NCBI GenBank assembly: GCA_900772035.1
Contig: CAAGQE010000134.1
Coordinates: forward strand, 1 to 12,901
Reading direction: 5' to 3'
Source of the DNA: Candidatus Gastranaerophilales bacterium
GTDB lineage: Bacteria > Cyanobacteriota > Vampirovibrionia > Gastranaerophilales > Gastranaerophilaceae
DNA: 12,901 bases
Shown here: piece after piece, positions 1 to 6,359 of the stretch
Layout: the number at the start of each line of letters is the position of its first letter
Position numbering within the stretch: the first letter of the stretch is position 1
Translations under genes and position numbers: made by a program
The notes under the pieces: generated by a model
What the model was told of the DNA's origin: nothing
The model's database searches: none
What the model saw: only the letters and a program-made list of their open reading frames with translations

Positions 1-239
1 TGGTGTTAATTATGACGGTAGAACCCGGTTTTGGCGGACAATCATTCATGCCCGATTGCGCGGAAAAAATCAAATACATCAAAGCAAATTCAAAAGAAGA
101 TATGATTATCGAAGTTGACGGAGGAATTAACGCAAATACGGGAAAAATCTGCACAGGTTATGGTGCAAACGCACTTGTTGCAGGCAGTTACGTATACGGA
201 AGCGACGATATAGAAAAAGCAATAAACTCATTGAGGTAG
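1..239 (+). CDS. rpe: ribulose-phosphate 3-epimerase, C-terminal part (5' end outside window)
   Basis: This enzyme interconverts D-ribulose 5-phosphate and D-xylulose 5-phosphate in the cytoplasmic pentose phosphate pathway. Only about the last 79 residues are present, because the reading frame runs off the left edge. The visible part carries the family signature MTVEPGFGGQSF, the late-barrel motif EVDGGIN, which holds the catalytic Asp, and the phosphate-binding GANALVAGS segment. It ends in TAG four bases before the next gene (nagA), so the two are probably co-transcribed; the nagA ribosome-binding sequence GAGG overlaps the end of this gene. Allulose-6-phosphate epimerases share these motifs and cannot be strictly excluded from the C-terminus alone. 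The identity is otherwise secure. Confidence 0.92.
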   Translation, partial: VLIMTVEPGFGGQSFMPDCAEKIKYIKANSKEDMIIEVDGGINANTGKICTGYGANALVAGSYVYGSDDIEKAINSLR

Positions 240-243
240 AAAA

Positions 244-1182
244 ATGTACAAAACCGAAGGATTAATAGAAACACATTTTCACGGTGCATTCGGCATTGAT
301 TTTATGAACTGCGAGGCAAACGACTTCGTAGACGTAGCCGTAGAGATAGCAAAATACGGCATCACAAGGATTTATCCGACCCTTATGACAGGTCATATCG
401 GACAGATTAAAGACCAAATCAAAAAGGTCAAAATCGCTCAACAAAAGCAGCCGAAAGACTCAGCGTTAATTGCGGGTATTCACCTTGAAGGACCGTTCAT
501 TAATCCTTTCAAAAAAGGTATCCACGAGGATAAATATATCGTTGAGCCGAGCGTTAGAAATTATCAAAAAATTGAAGATGAAATCATCAAAATCGTAACT
601 TTGGCACCCGAATTAGACGACAACAGGGAACTTTGCAAGTATTTGCATTCAAAAGCCGTGCTTGTCCAAGCAGGACACACTATGACGGGTGATTTGTCGG
701 AATGCAACTCCGTAACTCACTTCTTTAACGCAATGGCGCCTTTGAACCACAGAGTGCCGAACATTATTTCGGCTGCGCTTTCCAATGACGATATGTATAT
801 TGAACTTATCGCTGACGGAAACCACGTTATTGACGAGGTTTTGAAGATGGTGTTCAAGGCAAAATCCAGAAACAAAATTGTCTTGATAAGCGACGCGTTG
901 CCAATGACACACGGTGATTCAGACCATTGTACTTTTGCAGGACAAGATGTTCACAACGAAAACGGAACATTTAAGAATGATGACGGTACAATCGCAGGCA
1001 GCGGAATGTTGACGGCTGATATTTTGAAAAGATTGGTCAAAAACGACATCTTGCCGTTTGAAGAAGCCGTTTATATGATGAATATTACACCCGCAAAATA
1101 CTTAAACGTCTTGAATAACGCGTATGTAACCTTTGACGACGACTTAAATCCGATTAAAACGGAATTTATAAAACATCACTAA
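244..1182 (+). CDS. nagA: N-acetylglucosamine-6-phosphate deacetylase, short form
   Basis: It hydrolyses GlcNAc-6-phosphate to glucosamine-6-phosphate and acetate, feeding amino sugars from wall turnover or the host into central metabolism. It is an amidohydrolase TIM barrel. Visible motifs are the metal HxH pair (H11, H13), HLEGPF with metal ligand E82, H145 in AGHTMT, H159 in THFFNAMAPLNHR, the substrate loop IADGNHV (189-195) and the catalytic Asp in SDALP (D217), followed by GTIAGSGM. At 312 residues it is shorter than the usual ~380. It begins almost directly at the first barrel strand, so the N-terminal part of the small beta-sandwich domain is missing and the C-terminal part is reduced. 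The start ATG follows GAGG at 7-base spacing, inside the end of rpe. The stop overlaps the stop of the converging gene by 4 bases. All expected catalytic residues are present, so I infer an active enzyme. Confidence 0.92.
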   Translation: MYKTEGLIETHFHGAFGIDFMNCEANDFVDVAVEIAKYGITRIYPTLMTGHIGQIKDQIKKVKIAQQKQPKDSALIAGIHLEGPFINPFKKGIHEDKYIVEPSVRNYQKIEDEIIKIVTLAPELDDNRELCKYLHSKAVLVQAGHTMTGDLSECNSVTHFFNAMAPLNHRVPNIISAALSNDDMYIELIADGNHVIDEVLKMVFKAKSRNKIVLISDALPMTHGDSDHCTFAGQDVHNENGTFKNDDGTIAGSGMLTADILKRLVKNDILPFEEAVYMMNITPAKYLNVLNNAYVTFDDDLNPIKTEFIKHH

Positions 1183-1757
1183 TCTTCGTCAAATTCGTCT
1201 TCGAGTTCTTGTTTGATGTAAATGGAGCCGATGATTTGTCTGAAAGATGACAATTCGTTTTTCAATGCGTAAATTTCCTTGTCTTTTTCAGCCATATCTT
1301 TGCGCATTTGTTCGGCTTCAGCCTTACTGCGAACTAAGTCCATAATAACTTCATCAATTCCGCCGAGTTTTTCTTCGAGTTTTTCTTCCAAAAGAACGGA
1401 GAATTTGTTATAAACACCTGATTCAATGCTTGTTACGGCTGCTGAAATCTGTTTTAATAAAGCCACCGTTTCAGCGTTTGAGGAATTTTCGGGAAGTTGA
1501 GATTTTGCATCATGTCTTTTAGCGGGCAATTTTTTCAAACTGTTTTTGAGTTGAATAACAGGTTCTGACTTTGTTTTGGCTTGAATTTCCTGAAGTTTTT
1601 TAAGCGTCTTAACATCTTCGGTCGTAAAATAAGTCAAACCTTTTGCGTTTTGTCTCAGAGGAACGTCACCTTCTTTGCAAAGGTGTAAAATCTCATCGTT
1701 GTTGATGTTTAATAATGCTCTAACCGTTTTCGGTAAAATTTCAAGGCTGTCTGCCAT
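1179..1757 (-). CDS. MerR-like helix-turn-helix protein with C-terminal coiled coil, function unknown
   Basis: I do not recognise this 192-residue protein as a named family. Residues 1-60 look like a MerR/excisionase-type winged helix: ILPKTVRALLNI, then DEILHLCKEG, then a wing with GLTYFTTEDVKTLKKL. A basic, probably disordered linker follows (62-95). A long charged heptad-rich helix follows at about 115-178, and the tail is acidic (ELEDEFDED). This suggests a DNA-binding oligomer without the ligand domain of true MerR regulators. The ATG is preceded by AAGGGG at 7-base spacing. A TATAAT box lies 30-35 bases upstream (1787-1792 on the minus strand). It lies downstream of a flagellar operon on the same strand but is separated from it by a strong terminator, so it has its own promoter. 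Its 3' end overlaps the nagA stop (CTAA). A role in flagellar or cell-cycle regulation is only a guess from location. Confidence 0.6.
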   Translation of the reverse strand: MADSLEILPKTVRALLNINNDEILHLCKEGDVPLRQNAKGLTYFTTEDVKTLKKLQEIQAKTKSEPVIQLKNSLKKLPAKRHDAKSQLPENSSNAETVALLKQISAAVTSIESGVYNKFSVLLEEKLEEKLGGIDEVIMDLVRSKAEAEQMRKDMAEKDKEIYALKNELSSFRQIIGSIYIKQELEDEFDED

Positions 1758-1786
1758 GCCGTATCCCCTTCATATTCCCTAACAAT

Positions 1787-1807
1787 ATTATAGTAAAAGC
1801 AAAGTCA
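1787..1807 (-). promoter_or_regulatory. probable promoter of the MerR-like gene with TGACTTTGCTTTTA box
   Basis: On the minus strand a perfect TATAAT (1792 to 1787) lies 29 bases before the ATG, with the ribosome-binding AAGGGG between. No convincing -35 hexamer is found at 16-18 bases. Instead, TGACTTTGCTTTTA (1807 to 1794) abuts the -10. The same 14 bases occur upstream of fliJ (4031 to 4018), which suggests a shared activator site or an atypical promoter. The -10 is seen directly; the activator role is inference. Confidence 0.45.
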
Positions 1808-1849
1808 TTGAAGTAAAAAAGGGGATTTATTACAAAGTTTTGTTACAAG

Positions 1850-1876
1850 AAAATAAAAAGCCGACTCACGTCGGCA
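1850..1876 (-). terminator. intrinsic terminator of the flagellar operon
   Basis: On the minus strand this is a six-base-pair GC-rich stem, GCCGAC/GTCGGC, closed by a GTGA (GNRA-type) tetraloop and followed by TTTTTATTTT. This is a textbook Rho-independent terminator. It sits about 40 bases after the stop of the hook/rod-type gene and before the promoter of the MerR-like gene, so it separates the two transcription units. Confidence 0.9.
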
Positions 1877-1913
1877 TTGTAAGAATGGAATTTGATTGAT
1901 TTATTAATAGTCT

Positions 1914-2750
1914 TTAACTGCTCATAAGTTCAATTGCTTCTTGAAGCAGTTGTTTGTTCGTTTGAACCAATTTGTTTGAAATGCTCAATTGAGTTTGAGC
2001 CATCTTCCAGAAGTTGATGTTTCCGCTCAACCCTGCGTTTGAAAGTTCGATAAGCCCGCCTCTTACTTCGCCCGTACTTGCAACAGGTTTTCCTGATTCA
2101 TCGGTTTCGATAAATTGTTGAGGCTTAATTTCAAACAATTGTTGAGGGTTATGGAAGTTCATAATTGCAATTTTGTATAAAGGTGTCTTGACCTTTCCGT
2201 TGTCGGCTTTACCGTAAACGATACCGTCGCCTTCAATTTTAAATTCGTCATATTTGCCAAGGTACTTTCCGTTACCGGGGTCAATCCAAAGTTTGATATC
2301 AGTCGTAGGAATTTGAACGCTGCCTCCGTTGATTGCCGCTTCGTTGAAGATATCGGCATCCATCGGCTTTGTACCTTGCATAATTTCACCTTTGTCGTTC
2401 AAGATGTAACCTTGAACTCTTTGTCCGTCCGCAGTTTTGTAAACACCTTCACCGTCGAACTTGAACTCACCGAGTCTTGTGTAAGAAACTCTGCCTTTGT
2501 CATTTCTGATAACAAAGAAGCCTTTTCCTTCGAGGTAAACGTTTTCGTCGGAAGTACCGGGGGTTGATTTACCTTGACCCGTACTTTTCAAAACAGAATC
2601 GGGAGCGATACCGCCCATATAGGTTTTGAAGTTGATTTTGTTTTCACGGTAACCGGGGGTGTAACAATTCACCATGTTTTCCGTAATACCGTCAATCCAA
2701 TGGTTTGTGGCAGCTTGAGTATTTAAAGCATTAACAAATGAATCATTCAT
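1914..2750 (-). CDS. flagellar hook/rod-type protein (FlgE/FlgF/FlgG family)
   Basis: A structural protein of the axial rod or hook, exported by the flagellar type III system. The N-terminal rod domain (1-48) shows the family pattern ending in NMVNCYTPGYRENKINF, equivalent to the usual NxANxxTxGFK motif. A central beta segment VYLEGKGFFVI (71-81) with YTRLGEFKFDGEG matches the FlgG/FlgE core. The C-terminal helix (about 233-278, ELSNAGLSGN onward) matches the conserved C-terminal coiled-coil domain. At 278 residues it has the length of FlgF or FlgG rather than a full hook protein, yet it occupies the flgE position after fliJ and fliK. I therefore leave the exact paralog open. The start ATG overlaps the upstream stop by one base (TAATG). 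The AAGGA-like site lies unusually close to the ATG, suggesting translational coupling. The operon terminator follows about 40 bases after the stop. Confidence 0.87.
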   Translation of the reverse strand: MNDSFVNALNTQAATNHWIDGITENMVNCYTPGYRENKINFKTYMGGIAPDSVLKSTGQGKSTPGTSDENVYLEGKGFFVIRNDKGRVSYTRLGEFKFDGEGVYKTADGQRVQGYILNDKGEIMQGTKPMDADIFNEAAINGGSVQIPTTDIKLWIDPGNGKYLGKYDEFKIEGDGIVYGKADNGKVKTPLYKIAIMNFHNPQQLFEIKPQQFIETDESGKPVASTGEVRGGLIELSNAGLSGNINFWKMAQTQLSISNKLVQTNKQLLQEAIELMSS

Positions 2751-3448
2751 TATCCTTCTTTTTCATCCTCTCTGTCTTGATAGTAAAACTGTCTGTTTGT
2801 ATTACTGCTGTTTTGTTGATCTTGTCTTTTTTGACGTTGCTGTCTGTATGACAATTCCGTGTACGGAATTTCCTGCTCTTCAAAAGCCTGTTCAAGATAT
2901 CCGATATTGTTTCTCAAATATTCTTCCGCTGCTTTGTCGGAGGGAATAAATTGTGCGCTGATTTTGCCGTCAACAGAAACCTTCATAATCGCAGAGATGT
3001 CGTTTCCGAAATCAATTCTGACAGATTTGCCCGTTTGTTGAGAATTTGCGAGCATATCGACCAATGTTTTGGAGACCTCTGCACTTTTGTAAACTTGAGA
3101 AACCTCTTGAACGCTTGTTGCCTGATTTTGCATCAGGACTTCACCGTTTACCGAAAAGGCATAGTTTTCACCTTTTACGGAGTTTGCAAAAAACATCGCG
3201 TCGTTTCTGTCCATAGTAAGACAATCGTACTTGAATGATGCTCTCAAACTGTTTACGTCTTCTTCGTCCGAAGTCAATAAACTGTTCGTTAAATAATCAT
3301 TCATATATTCCGAAAGTCCTAAAGAGGTCGGAACTCCCATTCCACCGATTAAATCACGGAAACTGAAACCGTCTTCGGTATCGTAAGCCGATTTTTTCTC
3401 GATTTTTGTTTGGATATTTTCTGTATTGTTTGCCGCTTCTATTTTCAA
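2750..3448 (-). CDS. short FliK-like flagellar hook-length control protein (tentative)
   Basis: Residues about 124-202 fit the FliK C-terminal domain pattern: an amphipathic strand VRIDFGNDISAIMKVSVDG, then KISAQFIPSDKAAEEYLRNN, then a helix ending LEQAFEEQEIPYTELSY. That domain in FliK interacts with FlhB to switch export from hook to filament proteins. The rest is low in recognisable features: an acidic N-terminal half and a Gln/Arg/Asn-rich tail (202-232). At 232 residues it is far shorter than most FliK proteins (about 350-450), so the N-terminal ruler region would be small. Its position between fliJ and a hook-type gene is the classic fliK position. It starts with TTG, overlapping the fliJ stop (TTGA), supported by GGAAGGAA nine bases upstream. 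Family assignment is inference from pattern and position. Confidence 0.55.
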   Translation of the reverse strand: MKIEAANNTENIQTKIEKKSAYDTEDGFSFRDLIGGMGVPTSLGLSEYMNDYLTNSLLTSDEEDVNSLRASFKYDCLTMDRNDAMFFANSVKGENYAFSVNGEVLMQNQATSVQEVSQVYKSAEVSKTLVDMLANSQQTGKSVRIDFGNDISAIMKVSVDGKISAQFIPSDKAAEEYLRNNIGYLEQAFEEQEIPYTELSYRQQRQKRQDQQNSSNTNRQFYYQDREDEKEG

Positions 3449-3921
3449 GAGTCTCGGTTCCTTCCGGCTTCTCGTTCAGCATCTTCTTCGGCTTCTCTTC
3501 TTCTTGCGAAAAATTTCTGAACTGCTACTTCTGATAATCGTTTTAATTCTTGGGCTTTTTCTTCTTCCTTGTAGATTTCGTGCATTCTCTCTTTGTGCTT
3601 TTCGAGAACCTTAACGTCCTTTTCTGCTTCTACAAGTTTTCTTTTTTCTTCTGCAACAACCTCTTCGGCTTTCTTTTTTTCCTCTTCAAGTTGTTCTGCT
3701 TTTTCGTAGAGTGATTTCAAGAATTTGTCATAAGCGTCAAGCATATAGAAATCCGCTTTTTTCATATTTATTCTTGTTGAATCAATTTCCCGATTGTTAA
3801 GCTCAATCATTCCTTCGATTTTGTACACTTCTTGCTGGGCAAGGATTACGACTTGCAGTTGTTGGTCTTTCTTCCTAATCCTGAAATCTAATGCCTTTTG
3901 TAGTCTGTATCTGAACGGCAT
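3445..3921 (-). CDS. fliJ: flagellar export chaperone/ATPase stalk protein FliJ
   Basis: FliJ is the central stalk of the flagellar type III export apparatus; it links the FliI ATPase ring to the FlhA gate and helps escort export substrates. The 158-residue protein opens with the characteristic MPFRYRLQKALDFRIRKKDQ. It is then one long, highly charged coiled coil (about 10-150) rich in Glu and Lys, with the family's late LEKHKERMHEIYKEEEKAQELKR-type stretch near 105-128. Length fits the family (about 145-160). The ATG is preceded by AAGGA at a good distance. It heads the operon, and its stop overlaps the next gene's TTG start. FliI, normally just upstream, is absent; the upstream neighbour is the divergent pxpA. 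Confidence 0.85.
   Translation of the reverse strand: MPFRYRLQKALDFRIRKKDQQLQVVILAQQEVYKIEGMIELNNREIDSTRINMKKADFYMLDAYDKFLKSLYEKAEQLEEEKKKAEEVVAEEKRKLVEAEKDVKVLEKHKERMHEIYKEEEKAQELKRLSEVAVQKFFARRREAEEDAEREAGRNRDS
3458..3465 (-). promoter_or_regulatory. ribosome-binding site fixing the TTG start of the FliK-like gene
   Basis: On the minus strand GGAAGGAA lies inside the 3' end of fliJ and ends nine bases before TTG at 3448. No in-frame ATG is available near this point, and the next Met in the protein is residue 38. The strong site therefore supports the rare TTG start and the 4-base overlap with fliJ. Confidence 0.7.
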
Positions 3922-3954
3922 ATTTATTTCCTTGTATCAAGTTGTACTCGCTAA

Positions 3955-4031
3955 TTATCTTATGTTTCTCTCTGAATTTATACATACATTTGTATGATGT
4001 TTTTCAATTAATGATTATAAAAGCAAAGTCA
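3955..4031 (-). promoter_or_regulatory. upstream control region of the fliJ operon
   Basis: On the minus strand there is a TATAAT (4019 to 4014) overlapped by TGACTTTGCTTTTA (4031 to 4018), the same 14-base box found before the MerR-like gene. Closer to fliJ there is a TAAA (3980-3977), 14 bases, then TAAGATAA (3962-3955). This partly resembles a sigma-28 promoter (5 of 8 at the -10). Between them is the inverted repeat CATACA-TT-TGTATG (3983-3996), a possible operator. Which element is the real start point cannot be decided by reading alone. Confidence 0.35.
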
Positions 4032-4057
4032 AGGAAAATTCATATAAAAAAATGATA

Positions 4058-4090
4058 TAGACTAAACGGATTGTTGTTATATAATATAAT
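4058..4090 (+). promoter_or_regulatory. probable promoter of the pxpA-yvcK unit
   Basis: TAGACT (4058-4063; 4 of 6 matches to the sigma-70 -35 consensus) is followed after 16 bases by a perfect TATAAT (4080-4085). A second overlapping TATAAT follows at 4085-4090. Transcription would begin near 4092, about 50 bases before the pxpA ATG. The region is divergent to the fliJ promoter. Confidence 0.55.
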
Positions 4091-4141
4091 CAAGGGAAAA
4101 TACAGGCATTTATCCCGAAAATAAACACGAACGGAATAAAA

Positions 4142-4924
4142 ATGGGAAAAAATAATAAAATAGATTTTAACGCAGATGCAGCGCAAAGTTACGGCGTATT
4201 TGTAAATGATGCGGAAAGAGAAGTAATTTCGAGAGTAAGCAGCGTCAACGTTTCATGCGGATTTCACGCAGGAGACCCCGCAACTATCAGAGAAACATTG
4301 CTTTTCTGCAAAGAACACAACCTCGCAATCGGCGCACACGTAGGATATCCTGATATTCAAGGTTTTGGTTACAGACCGATGGACTTGGACGAAGATGAAA
4401 CCGAAGCAACAGTTTTGTATCAGGTTGGTGCGGTTGCGACATTTGCAAATTCATACTCGCTTTCCGTCGAACATGTCAGATTGCATGGCGCGATGTATAC
4501 AAGAGCGGCAAATGACGTAGATTTTGCAATTACGGTTGCAAATGCGGTTAAAAAATTCGACCAATGGGCAGTTTTATATCTTCCGTTCGGAAAAATTGCC
4601 GACGAAGTCGAAGCAACAACGAATATAAAAGTTGCGAGAGAATTATTTATTAATAAGTATTATGATTCTGAAGGAAATCCCTCGGAAGCAACGACTCCGT
4701 TGGAAAAAGACACAATGTTAAACAGAATCAGAACGATATTGCATTCAGGCAGAATTAAAATCGGCGGCGGAGAATTTTTGGACGTAAATTGTGATTCTAT
4801 TCACTTTGACTCAAAAGATATCAAAACCGTAGAACTTTTGGATGCCGCAAGAGAAATTATCGAGCCTACACCGTACAATTACAATAAGGCTTGTCTTGCA
4901 GGTTGGAGTGAAACTTTAGCATAG
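4142..4924 (+). CDS. pxpA: 5-oxoprolinase subunit A (LamB/YcsF family)
   Basis: PxpA works with PxpB and PxpC in ATP-dependent cleavage of 5-oxoproline (pyroglutamate) to glutamate, removing a toxic by-product of glutamine breakdown. The 260-residue protein shows the family landmarks in order: DFNADAAQSYG near the start, SCGFHAGDP (38-46), GAHVGYPD (64-71), HVRLHGAMY (111-119) and REL(F) followed by the YYDSEGNP segment (167-180). Near the C-terminus the usual H-G-D turn reads HFD (221-223), a small deviation in a normally conserved loop. The ATG is preceded by a weak GGA site. pxpB and pxpC are not in the window; the downstream partner is yvcK, 14 bases away, so the unit looks like an orphan pxpA in a central-metabolism operon. 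Confidence 0.93.
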   Translation: MGKNNKIDFNADAAQSYGVFVNDAEREVISRVSSVNVSCGFHAGDPATIRETLLFCKEHNLAIGAHVGYPDIQGFGYRPMDLDEDETEATVLYQVGAVATFANSYSLSVEHVRLHGAMYTRAANDVDFAITVANAVKKFDQWAVLYLPFGKIADEVEATTNIKVARELFINKYYDSEGNPSEATTPLEKDTMLNRIRTILHSGRIKIGGGEFLDVNCDSIHFDSKDIKTVELLDAAREIIEPTPYNYNKACLAGWSETLA

Positions 4925-4938
4925 TTGGAATTGAAAAA

Positions 4939-6282
4939 ATGATAAGAAAAATATTTAAGAAAATGATGCCGAAAGAGGCAGTTTGGTTATTACCCGGATT
5001 AGAAGTAAAAAGATGGTTCTTTTTCTTAATCGTGGGAACGATTTTGGCGGTTATCGGATTTTGTATCATCTTTGATTTGCAACCGATTTACCACTTAATC
5101 AGCCTTATTATGAGAGTTGCAGGTGCAAATCTTATCATCGGAAGATTTATCGGTGTTGTACTTATTTTACTTGGCGCATACGTTTTCTTAAAAGGTTGGA
5201 AGCACGCTAACTATTCTATTTTGAACGTCAATGACGAACGCGACAGACATGCCGTTCTTGAAGATTTGTACAGAAGAAGAAAGTTAAACCACGGACCTAA
5301 AATCGTAGCACTCGGCGGAGGTACGGGGCTTTCAACAATGCTTAAAGGTATCAAAAATATCACAAACAATATCACGGCTGTCGTTTCCGTAGGTGATGAC
5401 GGCGGAAGTTCAGGTCGTTTAAGAGAAGAAATGGGCATTTTGCCTCCCGGAGATATCAGAAACTGTATTGCAGCATTGGCTGATGACGAAGATTTGGTTA
5501 CAAAACTTTTCCAATACAGATTTACAACGGGTTCTGATTTAGGCGGACACAGTTTCGGCAACCTGTTTTTGACCGCAATGTGCGAAATTACTGGCGATAT
5601 GTACAGAGCCGTAATGGAATCTTCAAAGGTACTTTCTATCAGAGGAAGAGTTCTTCCCGCAACATTGGACGATATGAAACTGGTTGCGGAAATGGAAGAC
5701 GGTTCAATAATTAAGGGTGAATCCGAAATTCCCGAATCAGGAAAAAAGATTAAGAGATTATTCTCCGATCCTGCTGATTGCAAACCGCTTGAAGAAGTAA
5801 TCGCGGCAATCAGAGATGCGGAATTAATCATTATGGGACCAGGAAGCCTTTTCACAAGCGTAATTCCGAACCTTTTGATTAAAGAAATCGCAGAAGAAAT
5901 TGAAAAATCAAAAGCAAAGAAATTGTATATCTGCAACGTTATGACACAACCCGGAGAAACTGACGGTTTCACAGTTTCCGATCACGTTAGAACAATTCTT
6001 GAACACGCAGGTAACAGAAAGATTATAGATACGGTTTTAGTTAATAATTACTTACCCGAAGAGGCTTTGGAAAAATACAAAGCAGAAAACTCTTACCCCG
6101 TGGTAACGGATTATGAAGAACTAAACAAACTCGGAGTAAACATATTCGAGTACAGATTGACGGATAACGACAGTTCGGGATACGTCAGACACAACCCCTC
6201 ACGCTTGATGCGTGCAGTATATTATTGGTTTAGAAAGTCCAACAAACAACAAGAAAAAGAAAATCAACAAAATAAAAAATAA
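4939..6282 (+). CDS. yvcK: YvcK/CofD-like factor with N-terminal membrane anchor
   Basis: YvcK-family proteins bind UDP-sugars such as UDP-GlcNAc. In other bacteria they are needed for growth on gluconeogenic carbon sources and for correct placement of cell-wall synthesis. The C-terminal ~325 residues form the Rossmann-like CofD/YvcK core: VALGGGTGLS (123-132), DDGGSSGRLRE (153-163), LPPGDIRNC (168-176), DLGGHSFGN (200-208), GPGSLFTSVIPNLL (300-313) and CNVMTQPGETDGF (332-344). The first ~119 residues are an added region with two membrane helices at about 27-48 and 66-86, joined to the core by a charged linker containing YRRRK. The typical Firmicute protein (about 320 residues) lacks this anchor. 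The last ~15 residues are a Gln/Lys/Asn-rich tail. It lies 14 bases after pxpA, so the two are likely co-transcribed. Confidence 0.94.
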   Translation: MIRKIFKKMMPKEAVWLLPGLEVKRWFFFLIVGTILAVIGFCIIFDLQPIYHLISLIMRVAGANLIIGRFIGVVLILLGAYVFLKGWKHANYSILNVNDERDRHAVLEDLYRRRKLNHGPKIVALGGGTGLSTMLKGIKNITNNITAVVSVGDDGGSSGRLREEMGILPPGDIRNCIAALADDEDLVTKLFQYRFTTGSDLGGHSFGNLFLTAMCEITGDMYRAVMESSKVLSIRGRVLPATLDDMKLVAEMEDGSIIKGESEIPESGKKIKRLFSDPADCKPLEEVIAAIRDAELIIMGPGSLFTSVIPNLLIKEIAEEIEKSKAKKLYICNVMTQPGETDGFTVSDHVRTILEHAGNRKIIDTVLVNNYLPEEALEKYKAENSYPVVTDYEELNKLGVNIFEYRLTDNDSSGYVRHNPSRLMRAVYYWFRKSNKQQEKENQQNKK

Positions 6283-6285
6283 AAT

Positions 6286-6313
6286 TAAAGAGTTTGGACA
6301 AAATAGCCGATAA
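6286..6313 (+). promoter_or_regulatory. candidate sigma-28 (FliA/SigD) flagellar-type promoter
   Basis: TAAAG (6286-6290) followed by GCCGATAA (6306-6313) matches the flagellar sigma-28 consensus TAAA-N15-GCCGATAA. The -10 element is exact over all eight bases, and the spacer is 16 instead of 15. It lies in the 77-base gap after yvcK, in the right orientation, and would start transcription about 40 bases before the next ATG. A nearby flagellar operon makes a flagellar sigma factor in this genome plausible. Confidence 0.5.
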
Positions 6314-6359
6314 ACAAAACCGACAAGGCTAGTCACCCAGTTAAGTGAAAGAGAAAGAA

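Noticed and set aside
5211-5972. Long open frame (253 codons) on the minus strand inside yvcK
   Set aside because: It is wholly antisense to a gene with intact family motifs, its translation is serine- and proline-rich without domain features, and it has no ribosome site.
6305-6331. TAGCC ... GGCTA inverted repeat after yvcK as a terminator
   Set aside because: The five-base stem has a 17-base loop and no T run, so it would not terminate transcription; the sequence is better explained as the promoter-like element.
6345-6359. GTG start extending the membrane protein by five residues
   Set aside because: No ribosome-binding sequence precedes the GTG, while the ATG at 6360 follows a purine-rich GAGAAAG run.
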